Origin: Episyrphus balteatus
Taxonomy: Eukaryota; Arthropoda; Insecta; Diptera; Syrphidae
DNA: 64,000 nt
Reading direction: 5' to 3'
Assembly (NCBI RefSeq): GCF_945859705.1
Contig: NC_079135.1
Coordinates: 35,885,679-35,949,678 of the forward strand
A program made the position numbers and the translations under genes. Below are positions 23,279-36,500 of the stretch, piece after piece; within the stretch, counting starts at the first letter, position 1; each line of letters opens with the position of its first letter. The notes beneath the pieces are model-generated. The model did not search any database. It was not told the origin of the DNA and saw nothing but the letters and a program-made list of their open reading frames with translations.

Positions 23279-26200
23279 ATGCGTAACAGTTTAATTGTTG
23301 ATAAAATATTTGCTGAAACGTTAAATTTTCTATTAATATCGTCGATTGGATATCCTTATTGTGGATATCAAACAAATGCTATGAATACTTCAAAAGAATT
23401 TTTAACTTCAACAATAGCTTCTTACACAACAATAGGCTCTATAATAAATCATCATCATTTAAAAAGGCCAAGTAATATGGATAAAAAACATTTAAATGGT
23501 AAGATATTTTTTTGTTTCGAAAGATTTTCAAAGATACTATACCTCTCAGATACTACCTACATATCTTTTGGTAACAGAGCAGGGATCTTAATCGGATTAT
23601 TTATTTTATTGGAGTTCCTGTCTAAGGGATCTTTGAGTTCTAAATTTTATGAAGACACGTTTTTTTTCCAGGAAGATTTTCAAGTCTGCAGTCGAAAACT
23701 GGAGATTTTAACTTTTATGATCTCCTTCCTTCATGAAATTACTTCGTAAATAATAAATGAAGTTAATTTTCGTATGTTTATGGGATTTGTTCTATATTGA
23801 TACATGCTCTCTTATGATCTAAAAAGTCATAAATCCTTTTGAAAAATCAAAAAGAGGGGAGGAGACATTTTTTTCTAGAACATAGTTTTCAGAAGTGGTA
23901 TATGTCAAATCAAATAAAAAATCTTAGTCTCCTTTAAAAAAAACAGAAGCAGTCATTTCTTAAGGCCTCTTAAGAAATTCTTTTTAGCAAAACTACTAAC
24001 TTTATGACTCCAAATTTTTTTTTTGTTCTTGAAGTCTTATAGTACATTGAAAAAATGATGAAATGGAAGGGAGGTAAAGAATAGATACATGTTTATGGAT
24101 TTGATACTGCTTAGGGGTAAAAAGCAAATAAACTTACGCACTGATAAACCAAAAAGGGATATATAGGCCAAGCTCTATTAGTAGATTTTTTTTATTTTCA
24201 TTTCCATTTATTAACCTTCCTACCAACATATTTTTCCTTCTTGATTTTATAATATTGAGTTAAATGTGGTTTTCTGAATTTATTATTACTCTTGTCGTTC
24301 TATTGCATGTGAACACGCCCACATGCCAATTAACAATTGATAACTTTCCCATATTAAAAATTGAATAGGAACAAGTAATTACATCCATGTGGTCATCCGA
24401 CCATGAGTTTAGAGTGTGCAATTGCGATAGTAACTGATTGGGGTACTGGAGTAGTTTTTGTGTTCAAATGGTACAGGTTCATTAGGTAGGTAAGGTACGT
24501 AGCCGAAACATTATTCATCAGGATTTTTTAACGGAGGGAAATTTAAGTGCCATTTTGAAACTTGAATAAAAGAGTTCTAAGATATGGAATATTTGTTTTT
24601 AATTTACCCTATCTGCAGTATTTTGACTATGCAGTAATTAAAAAAGTTTTTTTTTTCTCGAGTTCATATAATCAAACCTGCAGCAGTACTGCAAAATATA
24701 ATTTAAAACACGGCCTTAATTAAGAGTGAATTCTGACTTATTCGTTTTTAGAAACAAAGAATACCTACAGTCTAAAAAGTCGGATGCATTTTTTAACAGA
24801 CAATACATACTTGGCTGAATAAATGGATGTTCTATTTTGCAGTACCTTACCTACTGCTGCAGGTTTACTTTTATAAACCCGAGGCAATTTACTGCAGTAC
24901 ATTTGACTGATTTAAGTCTTTCAATTGGTTGGTAGCCTTCTGAAGGAATGATAAAAAAATAAAAACAGAAAATTAGCTATAAATTAATGAACTTATAATT
25001 TGAATTTCAAAAACATCATTTGTATTACGATCTTAACACAAGTAATGAAGTTGAATGTTAATAACTTATTTGTATATCTTAACATAAAGAGTTCATATTT
25101 GGTGTGTATATTGTAGAGGTGTCTAGCAATCGATTTTTTTGGAGTAGGTACCAAATCAAAAAATTAATTTCGATTTTTTTGACCCACCCTAATAAACATA
25201 CATATTAATTTTGTGTTGAAAGCATAACATCTAAAACACATATAATATTTGAAGATCACACAGAGAAAAAAAAAACCACATAAAATAGAACAAAAACAAT
25301 AAGATTTCTCTATGGTTTTCATCCAAGAAGGAAACATTTATTAAAACAATCGGGTTTTCCTTATTGTTTTAAAATCTGCAAAAAAATAAAAAAAAAACGA
25401 TGACCAGGCTGGGAATCGAACTGGAGACTTCAAATCATTAGTCGCCCACCTTACCACCTGAACCAACCTGCCATGAAAATATTGATCGCGATTTTTGTTC
25501 TAGTGCTAAGTTGCAAAAAAAATCAACTTTTCAGTCAAATTTTAATAAGATTTTCTCTATAAAAATAATAAGAAATCTCCTTAAAAAAACCTTATTAATC
25601 GTTGATTTTAATAAGATTTCCTTATGAAATGTATGTAAGGTAAAACAATATGGCAATCTGTTAGTTTTTAGCGGGTCATATTTTTCTCTGTGCACTTGCA
25701 CATTCACAATTTCCGAACCACTTATAATTAATAATAATGTTATCACTGATTTTACAAATAAATACATATCGATATATGAAAAAACAGAATGTGCTCTTGC
25801 GAGCAAGAGAACTGCATTAACTCTTATTTTTGCTTTCAATCTTATACCTATGGTGTGCTATTCATCACACAATATCAATTTTCTAACTTTATAAACAATT
25901 TTTCATTTTGATACCCGGGTACCCGGGTATTCGAGTAACAAAGTACCCGGATACCCGGGTAACCGAATACCCGGGTACCCGGCTACCCGGGTAATACCCG
26001 AAAATACGAGTACCCGGGTACTCGGGCGGGTACTCGGGTACCCGGGTATCAAGAGCTCTAGTAGCTATAAACTAAAGAGTTAAAGTATTTACTTAGAAAG
26101 TTAAGTTAGTAAAATGCGACTTAAATGACTGCTTTTCTACATTGACTACATTTGTTTTAGCTATGTGATTTCAATCTTACATAGAAAAACTACCGAGTTA

Positions 26201-29200
26201 ATAAATGCTGGTTCAACAATTTTTAACCAAAAATATGTACTTAAAAATTATGTTCATATTTAAGAGAACTAAGTTTTTTTTGGACTTGTGTTTAGCTTTT
26301 TAAGGGCTGATGGAATTAAGGCTCATAGTTGAGTTCTGGGACTTTAAAAGGTATGAGTATTACTGGTAGAACCAAATGTTAAATAAGCTCTTAAGTTCTC
26401 TTTATAATAATAAGCTATTTCAAAATATTTCTCTATAAAATGAAAATAACAAATATTGATAGATAAATGAATGACGATTATGATTTAAAGATAGTTTTTT
26501 CTTAAGCTTTCGACCAGTTTGATATCCGTTATAGCCAGTAATAAGCAACAAGTAATGCTCATGAAGCAAACATATTTGTGCAAGGTTAAGGTAAAGGAAG
26601 TTTATTTAAGTTTAATTTGTTTTGTTTTAATCAGGAATTTTGACTAGGAACACAACTTTTTTAAAATTTAATTTTTATTTATTAAAAATGAGGATAGCAA
26701 TTTTTGTAACCTGTAAATGGCAACACTGAAGGAAAGATTTTTATTTTTATTTTTAAATTGAAAGCTACCTCTATTTTACTTTTTTTGCTCTAAATGGGAT
26801 AAGGTTTGTCATGTTGCATTTTTTTTCCGAAATATCAGGGTCATAAGTTCAAATAGTTCCCTTCATAAAAATAGTTATAAATTATAATCCTTACAAAATT
26901 TCATATTGGTACAACTATTTTCAGTGGTGGCTTAAAGTGGTTCACAGACTTTCACTGATTATGTTTGGAAGGGGTCTAATAATAATTGAAACATATTATT
27001 TGAATTCGTATAAATGCCCTCAATGAAGTAAAATCTAAGCCGAAAAATTATTTTTTGTAAAAATTTTGTAAGAAATTGTAAAATAAACCATAGGGTACGG
27101 CCACGTGTTGAGCAGCTAAGTGGCTAGGCTAATTGGAAAATCCTAAGCGGAAGTTCAAAAAAGCTACAAATGCTAGGAGATTGGCGATGAGTATTCAACT
27201 CTCATGCTGGAAATCAAGATTCGATTCCTTTTCTTTGCCTTCTAAAATGATCGTGTTGGTTAAGAATATAAATGTAATTCGCTGCTCAGCATTTTAATAA
27301 AAATAGAACAAAATCCATATTGCATATATTGTGTAACTTACCCACTATTTTTAGACTTAATTTTTAGTCAAAGGCTTACGACCTGATTGTTGAATGTCTT
27401 CTTATTAAAAAAAAAAAAAATAAAAAAATTGAAGATCAGTTAAAGAATGAAATAAAATGATCATAACCAGACGCTTACAAAAAAGAGTAAGCATTTAAGT
27501 CAGCAGTTTATCTTAAACCCATGTCCGAAAAAGAAAAAGAAATAAAAAATCTATTAAATTTTGTATTAATATTAAAACTTTATTTAATTAGTAGTTTGGG
27601 AGAAATTCAGAAATAAACTCTTTACTTAAACCGTTGAGTTAAAAGTAATAGGAACAATGAAAAAGGACAACCATCAGCTTAAAGAATTAAAAAAAGAATA
27701 AACGGTTTGAGTTTTAAAGCATATTTTTCAAAAATTTTATTAACCGAAACATTTTCATTTCATTAAAACAACATAATTAAAAGGATAAAAACCTCCTTTT
27801 CGCAAAGATTTTTTCCATGTTTTGGTTCAACAGTACCTATACCCTTTTCCGTATGCGATGTGCAATATTCATTTTGTTTTAAACAACAAATTATTGTCCC
27901 ACTACCAAAGGTTTCAAAAAATTCGAAAATCCCTCAAGAAACAACATTCTTAAATCTCGAAAAGAACAGAATTTAATTTTATCAACACTAGCTCAGGTTT
28001 TCAGCATTCTAAATGTATATATCTAAACCCAGTCTACACTATGTCAACATCGTCATCATACGTCCCAATTCTACATCTTCACAATGTTTAATGTGCATAT
28101 GCATAGAAAAACATGTACATTTGCTGCTTACCCATTAACATTTTCTAAAATGGTTAAACTGAATAAGAAATTCATTGACTAAAAAACTTATTTTCTTTCA
28201 TTCATATATTATGTAAGTTAGCTTTGAGAAAGTAAAAGTACTTTGGGTAGATACCTACTTTTAAAAGACAGAAGAGCATTTTTTTTTTTTAATTTTAAAT
28301 CTATGTATGTATCTTTCTGCTCTGGGGTAAGTCAATTGAAAGTTCTTCTTATTTTTAAATTAAAACAATATCTCCTTAACTGCAGTAAGCTATTTAATTT
28401 ACTATGCCTTTGCACTAAGATATTGTATTGAGGGAAATAAATAAAGTTAAAACTTTAAAGACTTAAGATTTATTGATTACAATTGAAACTTAAATGACGT
28501 AAATGAAAAAGAAAACAAAGCAGTGACTTTCACTCGACTTAAAAACTTCAACGAAATTCAACAAGTACGTATAGGTATAGGTATTACAGTTGATGAGCTT
28601 CGATACTTTTATGATTTCGCCCATAGTTAATTTCAAAAGTTGTATTGAAAAACATGTTTATGGATAGATTGATTTAAAAATAAAATGCACAACTGGGTCG
28701 CACGAACTTGCTCTTAGAGTTAAAGTTGCTTAAATTTTTAAGACTTTTTATATAGAAATTTGGAAAAAAAAATAAAATTCGTTAAAAAAAAATAAAATCT
28801 GAAATTAAATTGTCCTCCAAAACAAGTATGCAGTTTTGATTGATATATTAACGTGCTTTTTTAGAAAAAAAATTTTCAAAATCGTTATAGCCGTTTTTAA
28901 AAAAAAATTTTTATAAATAATTTTTTGGAAAAAAAGTTTTAAAATAAAATTGTAGTGCCATTTCAACTAATCAACATCTAAAAACAAAATTTCAAAAAAT
29001 TCAATGTCTCGTAATTTTGAAATTTTTTTTTTAAATCAAATTTTCGAAATTTTTTTAAAAATCCAAAAATTATTTTTTTGGAAATTTTAAATTATATAAA
29101 TGCTTCTTCACAAAAAGTTTCGTTGAAATCGAATAAGAAGTTTCGGAGATATACGAATTTGAAAAAAAACGGTTCTATGGCAGGTACCGTTAATAATGAT

Positions 29201-30490
29201 TTTCAAAAAAAATTTTTTCATTGATATATAGACCCTAGCTTAAAACTAACATTTGAATTTTTTAAACAAAATATTTAGAGCCGTTTTCGAGATATTTCAA
29301 TTTTACTAAAATCGGTATATGACAAGTACTCAAGTAGCACACTGGTGTATAAATTGGTGTAAATTCATTAATTTTGGTGTAAAATTGAGGAAATTGAAAA
29401 AATATGGTGTATTTCTCAAAATTAGTGGTATAAAAATTATACCACTGTCTTTTCTGTAAAAAATTTCAACATTTTTTTAAGATTCCGTGCAAAAAATACA
29501 CCGATATTCAGTTGTTTTTATAATATACCATTAATGGTGTATAAAATTATTCGATTCTGAAATCAACCAAAACGGTACATTTTGTAAACTCTCTTTGGTG
29601 TAGAAAGCACACCCTGTGGACATAAAATTCACCAGAATGCATAAGTAGGAGACGACATATTTTTCAATGGCCGCCATTTAAAAAAAGTAGACAGCAATTA
29701 ATTAGTTTTCTATAATAGTATATTTATCGACCTAATTATCCCGCAATTTGGTTTTTTCTATGCGGTTTATTATATTATAAAAGAACTCTTCTAAAAAAAA
29801 TGTAAAAACAACAAAAAAAAATAAAATTTTTGAAAAACTGATTTTTAAAATCGAACAAAAAAATCATTAATTCACTGATATTTTTGAGGCGCTCGATTTT
29901 TAGAGGGGGTAGTATGTAAAATTAGTAGACAGAATGTGTTTCGTTTTAAAATTAGGCAAACAAATTCATATTTAACCATTAGTTTCTTATGGCAATATTA
30001 TGAAAGTGAATAAAAATTCATTTACATTTATTTCATAACAAATGGTGTGAATTAGAATTCATCACACTGTTTGAGGTAAAAAATAAACTTTGGTTCAAAT
30101 TTTAAATCAGAATAATTTAAATGGTGTATTTTATCCGTAGATTTATTGTGTATTCTTCAATTTCAAAGGGATAATTTTCACCAAAAACCAGATCATTTAA
30201 TATACCACTAGTGCCATTTATACACCAAAATCGGTATATTTTTTTAACCACCGGAGTTTATTATATACGAGAAAATGGTGTATTTTTTATATTCAAAATG
30301 CATATCACGAAAGTGCAAAAAATACACCAAATATTTTGGTGTATTTTAGACTTTTGTGCTACTTGAGTACCTACCGTTATTTTTGGTCCAAAAAAATTAA
30401 TTCCAAAAACCCCTCTGGAGAGTCGCCAAATAACGCTACATACAAAGTTTGACATTAATCAGTCCATCTGTTTAGGCTGTAGCTCCTTAT

Positions 30491-30540
<50 letters not shown>

Positions 30541-33500
30541 GGACTTCCGGGACCCACTTTTTTGGCATTGTCTACCATCGTAATGTCATGGAAAAATGTT
30601 ATCTCAAGTAAAAAATGTCTCGTTTTTTCAAAGACGGTTATATTTTTAGCCGCGTTTTTCCTACAAATCTGTCGTTTAAGTCGTGTTTTATTGGTACTCA
30701 GTATTTTACTGAGTAAAGTTTTTATGCTGTAAACAACAAAAATATATTACTTTTATTTATTTTTTATAATCCTAAATTGTTCAAGGGTCAAAAATTTATA
30801 TGTCTATAAAAAAATTTTCTCTGTAAACCAACAAATAAAAAACTTTTATTTATCCTTAGCAATAATTTGTTGTTGTTTACCGTTACTTATAAAGAGACTT
30901 TTTTTGTGACCACTTTTTTGAAAAATCGTAATTTTTTTATTTTTGTCCTGCCAAATTCGCACCCTTGTGCCGACATAGAGTTAAAATTGACAGAAGTAGG
31001 ATGCATTAAGAGGCAATATAAACCCTCAATATATCGTTTTGTGTTAATTGGTTCGCTGTTAAAAGTAAATTCTGGCATGCAAGATGGATAGGTCAACGCC
31101 AAAAATCATCCTAGATCAACATAAAACGGCAGTGGTAGACAAACAGGAAGAAATCCCCCAGGACACAGTCAAGTAACTCATCAGTGCCATAAAAAAAAAT
31201 ACACGACTGGGCTGGTAAATTTGAGTAGCAGTCATGAAAATCGCTAGTTATGAACGAATCTAAGCTTATTATCTCGAGAAATATCATAAATAGAGATTCA
31301 ATTCTGAGAATTTTTGTAGGAAATTGAAAGCTTTACAGCTTTGTTATATGAAGTTTTGTCGTAGAATTACCCATTTCTGAAATAACACCAAAATAAGACA
31401 AAAAAAACAAAACAAAAATCGTGAAAAAATGGCTTTTATGACCTGCCCTGTCTCACTGGTGTAAGTTACAGTAAAATCACCTATGACACTTTTATAGACC
31501 AATCAACTCTGAATAATATGCTTTTTGATTGATTAAGATAGCATAAAATTCAGATGAACTGTAAAAATTAAAAAAAAATTTCTTAAACTTACGTGTATTT
31601 TGTATGGGAAATCATAAAACTCAAATGGCGAATGCTAAATCTTAATTTTAAAGGCTCAAATTCTTAGGGAATTTCTTTTTTGGCATTTTTAACCGAGTTT
31701 TGAAATGGATGTGACGAAAATCGATGGTCGCCTAATGTCCTACTAAAGTTAATCATTCAAAATGTAATTTTTTAGGATGAATAATATGGGTATTGTATAG
31801 TATACAATGAACATTAATAGAGAAGAAGCAAAAAAATGTGTAAACTTAAACAAAAAATCCAAAAAATAGCATAAAAAAGGTCTAAATTGTGTTTTACTAC
31901 TATGGTACTTTGTGGTCTTTGTTTTCATTTTTAAATTTTTTCTTCATTAAATATGAACAGTTCTACATAATTCCGAGAACGAACGTCTATTTGGCATTCA
32001 TTTAGTTAAATTTCTAGGTTATGTACAGTTTTGAAAAAGAAAATTCTATTAACACTTATTCTGTCCGCCATTTTGGAACCACCACTACTGACAACTTTTT
32101 TATACATCAAATATTTTTTTTTTTCGGAACGATAAGAGCAGTTAAAAAAAATTTCTTAAAGTTTGCACAGAAAAACTTGGTATACTTTTCTTAAAAAATT
32201 ATTTTTACAAACAACATTTCTAGCAATTTTTTTTTTAAACCAATATTTCTAAAAAAACATTTTTTCAAATCAAAAAATATGGATCTATCTACATTAGGGC
32301 GTTCGTTATTTAGGTTTTTTTCGAGAATCAAGTTCCTAAGTGGAAAAACTGTTTCTAAATACAAAAAAAAAGACCCATAAATTTTTTCAGATTTTTATTT
32401 TGACACTAGATGGCGCCCCAAGAGGGTTAAAGTTTTTTAACATTTGAAATAGGTATGGTATAGGTATTTTTTTAGATATAGACTTTAATCAAAATTTTTT
32501 GATGAGGTCCTTGTCTACGTTAAACAACGTTTTCAAAAAGATATAGATCATTTTTTTAGGACCAGGGGTTTAGTCAGGGCATGCATGGCTTTGTTGGATT
32601 TTATTTTATTTTTCATGCTACTCATATGCTTGTTTTCGTAAAATATGCTTGGTTTTATAAATCCAAATGCATGCCCTGACTAAACCCCTGGTCCTAGAAA
32701 AATGATCTATACCTTTTTGAAAACGTTGTTTAACGTAGACAAGGACCTCATCAAAAAATTTTGATTAAAGTCTATATCTAAAAAAATACCTATACCATAC
32801 CTATTTCAAATGTTAAAAAACTTTAACCCTCTTGGGGCGCCATCTAGTGTCAAAATAAAAATCTGAAAAAATTTATGGGTCTTTTTTTTTTGTATTTAGA
32901 AACAGTTTTTCCACTTAGGAACTTGATTCTCGAAAAAAACCTAAATAACGAACGCCCTAATGTAGATAGATCCATATTTTTTGATTTGAAAAAATGTTTT
33001 TTTAGAAATATTGGTTTAAAAAAAAAATTGCTAGAAATGTTGTTTGTAAAAATAATTTTTTAAGAAAAGTATACCAAGTTTTTCTGTGCAAACTTTAAGA
33101 AATTTTTTTTAACTGCTCTTATCGTTCTGAAAAAAAAAAAATATTTGATGTATAAAAAAGTTGTCAGTAGTGGTGGTTCCAAAATGTATTTAGAAACAGT
33201 TTTTCCACTTAGGAACTTGATCTAAAAATAACGAACGCCCTAATCTACATACATATGTATTTGTTAAAAAAAAAATATTTCTGTCAAAAATTGATCTTTG
33301 AATTTGATTCAGCTGCTTGCGATGAAGTCAAAGTCCAGGGGCCCAACTCCGCAATAGGCAAGAGTGAGTTTTTATGTGTACACAAAAAAAAATGTAAATT
33401 GCTTTGCGAACAAGGCAGAGTTTTTATGTGTACACAAAAAAAAATGTAAATTGCTTTGCGAACAAGGCAGAAAAAAACTCATACTCTTGCGGAAAGCGGA

Positions 33501-36500
33501 ATTCACCCCAGGAAACGGTTCTATGACAGGAACCTACGGTGAAATAAATTTGTACATTTTTTTAAATGTTGCACAAAAACACTTTTGAAAAACGTGCGTT
33601 ATTAAAAATGTTTCTTGCAATGTTTTAAACATCTGTTCTTATAAAAATCACTTCTTATTTTTTTTATAACGTTTTCAAAACAATACAAAAATTATAAATT
33701 AATGAAAAACTTTTTTAAGTAAAACAACAACATTTTGATCGATAAATCATCAAATATGTAATAAGTTCAAACTTACAAAAAGTTAACTATAATAATAATG
33801 TATTGTTTTTTTTTCAGTATTAATATTTAATAAGAACAACAATAATCTACTTTTTCAACATACCTACTTAAATTTTTTCGGTAACTTTAATTTACTGCCC
33901 AAAACCAATCACTTTCTCAGAACCCATAGAATTGAGTCTATTGAAACTTTTGATCTAATAATAGAACCTTTCAATGGAAAATCATACATTTCCTTAAAGG
34001 TGAATCATACTCAACTAAACTAAACATGGAGGATTAAAACCCCCACAATAAATAACTCACAGTAATTGGAGATTTGTTTCCTTAGCAACTGATAAATAAA
34101 ATCTATTTACAGAAAATGTATCCAATAAATAAAGCTTTCTCTTTTTTTAGCTTGGGCTCATTTTACCTACTTAATGGAAAAAAAAATCTGCAATTATAAC
34201 AATCTTATGATTGATGTTTTATCATCTCGAACAATGCAAATTGCATTGCTTCAAGTTAAAAAAAAAAAAAAATACCATAAAAATGTATTATTTAAGGAAA
34301 TGTTTTTAAAATCAAAGACTATGTCTGATTGAATTTTTTTTTTTCAACCTACAAGTTTGGCCTTTTAAATAAAAGAACAAAAGAATCAAGAGCAGAGTCT
34401 TTAATGTCATTAAACTCAGGGTCAATTTATTCACAAAATTGCTAAAACTGTGCACTCATTCCATATCGAAATATTTTAGGCAAAACAAAAAAGTTTATAT
34501 AGCTTGGAAAACATGCTAATGAAATACATTATCGATCCTAACTGACAAAACCTGCTCATGCATGTGTGTCCCTCAGGATCGATATTGTGTACCATTCCTA
34601 TCTTATTTTCTCTCAGGGGCTATTATGGAATGGAGCCGAATTCGAAATACATGACAAAGTTTGTAAATAGGGTATGGTGGCTTTTAACAGGGGAGCTAAA
34701 AGCATTCCGGAAAAAAAAACTTGGGTCTTCTTTAATTCAGTGAAACCAACAACATTTCGAAGAATAGGTTTGCTCTTGTCATCAGCTAAAATATAATGCA
34801 AAATTGAAGTACCTACCCGAAGAATCCATATTAAAATACGGTTCCAGTAAACCTACTTGAATATCAACAAAAAACGTTTTTGAAAAGTACAAAAAAAAGA
34901 AACAACTATATAAAACCTCATTTTCTAACTCCTGTATTTCTTTTTTTGGTTGTATTTGATTGAAGTGAAAGAAAACACAATACATCGTCTCGTCACCATT
35001 ATCTTTTTTCTTCCCACAAAAAAATAAATTTGTATTACCTCTGGAATTCGTATTAATTAATTATTCTCAACCAAAGTGACAATTAATTACAGTTGAAAAC
35101 TTGTAAAATGCAAATTTTTATTTCCACTTAACATTTTTGAGAAAATTAAGAACATGACACGCTTGACGTGTTTTTTAAAAGAAAATCATGGATTTTGTAA
35201 GTTTACCCCACCATGTGAGAAACCCTTGGGTAAACTACTTATTTTGAGTGTCGTAGTTACACGAAGTATTGCATTTGGAGGAAATTTTTAATCATTTTTT
35301 CATCGAAGTGGGAATTAAAATGGAACGTTAAGAAAGTTAAGTGCATGCTCACTTTAATTTGGTTAAGTTATGAAAATGCAATATTTTTGAGATGCAAGTA
35401 CAAAATTTGTGGAATTAAGTTTATTTTAGATATGGCTACAATCTGTCTCATATACCATATATTTGATCACTGAAAAATTCCGATAACTTAAATTACAAAT
35501 CTTGAAAAATCATTAAGTGCGGGCACTTCAGGGAAAAACTGTTTTCAAATCCAAGGAACTTGTTAATTAATTTCCAAATTGAAATCTATCAAGAGAACCT
35601 TTCTAACTTCACCGAAGAATTTTAATTTGATTTCATCAAGATTTCAAGGCTAATGCAATATTAATGAAATTAAATTGGTCTTTTAGCAGACAAAAATTAC
35701 ATACATTTATACAGAAAAATTAATAAAAAAAGCACTTTTGTGAAATGAAGAAAAAGCTTAATTCCTGATTTTCGGGAATCGGGACACCAGAGATCCGCAA
35801 TTTTGAAAAACTCTATTTGATCTAAAGTTTTTATTTTATTTTAAATGTTAATTAAAAAAAAAAACATTGGCCTACAAGAGCCCCAACCTGAATGTATTGG
35901 ACTATGTACGGGACAAAGTAAAACCGATTGTTTGAAATAACAACTCTTGTTGTAGGGGAGACCGGGGTCATTTTTTACTTTTGGGGTTCCTGCTCCTGTA
36001 ATAGTTGTTACAACAAATATCAAAATATGCCTTCTAAAAGATTGGTTTTTTTATCTAGAAAAGGATGCAGTTAAGTTTTGATAAATTGAAAAATTCACCT
36101 AGCTGTGATAGTTTTTCTATGATTCTGCCCTTGTTACTTTCGTACTATATGTCCAGGACGAAAGTTACACGCTCTGTTACACGCTCTGTTACACCTTTAT
36201 TATATTTTTTTTAGCTGTATTACACGGGAGCGGGTCATAATTCTGTACGACAAAATTCTGTGGGGTCAAAATACTGTAAGACCATAATTCTGTATGTCAT
36301 TATACTGTAAATACAAAATTCTGTATGTCAAAATACTGTAATGAACAAAATACTCACTTGAAAAATTTTGTTTTGTAAAATTCTGTACTGCAAAATACTG
36401 TATTTTTAATACAAGGCGTTTTTTTTTCTAATACTCAATAGCTACTCATTTTTCATTTTATTCGCAAAACAATAATAAAAATTACACAAGTAAGTATTTG

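Noticed and set aside
24673..24866. Inverted repeat around CCTGCAGCAGTACTGC / GCAGTACC...TGCTGCAGG
   Set aside because: The match is short and gapped with no target duplication; not enough to call an element.
30493..30541. Possible CRISPR-like or telomeric array
   Set aside because: It is a plain AGAC microsatellite with no spacers.
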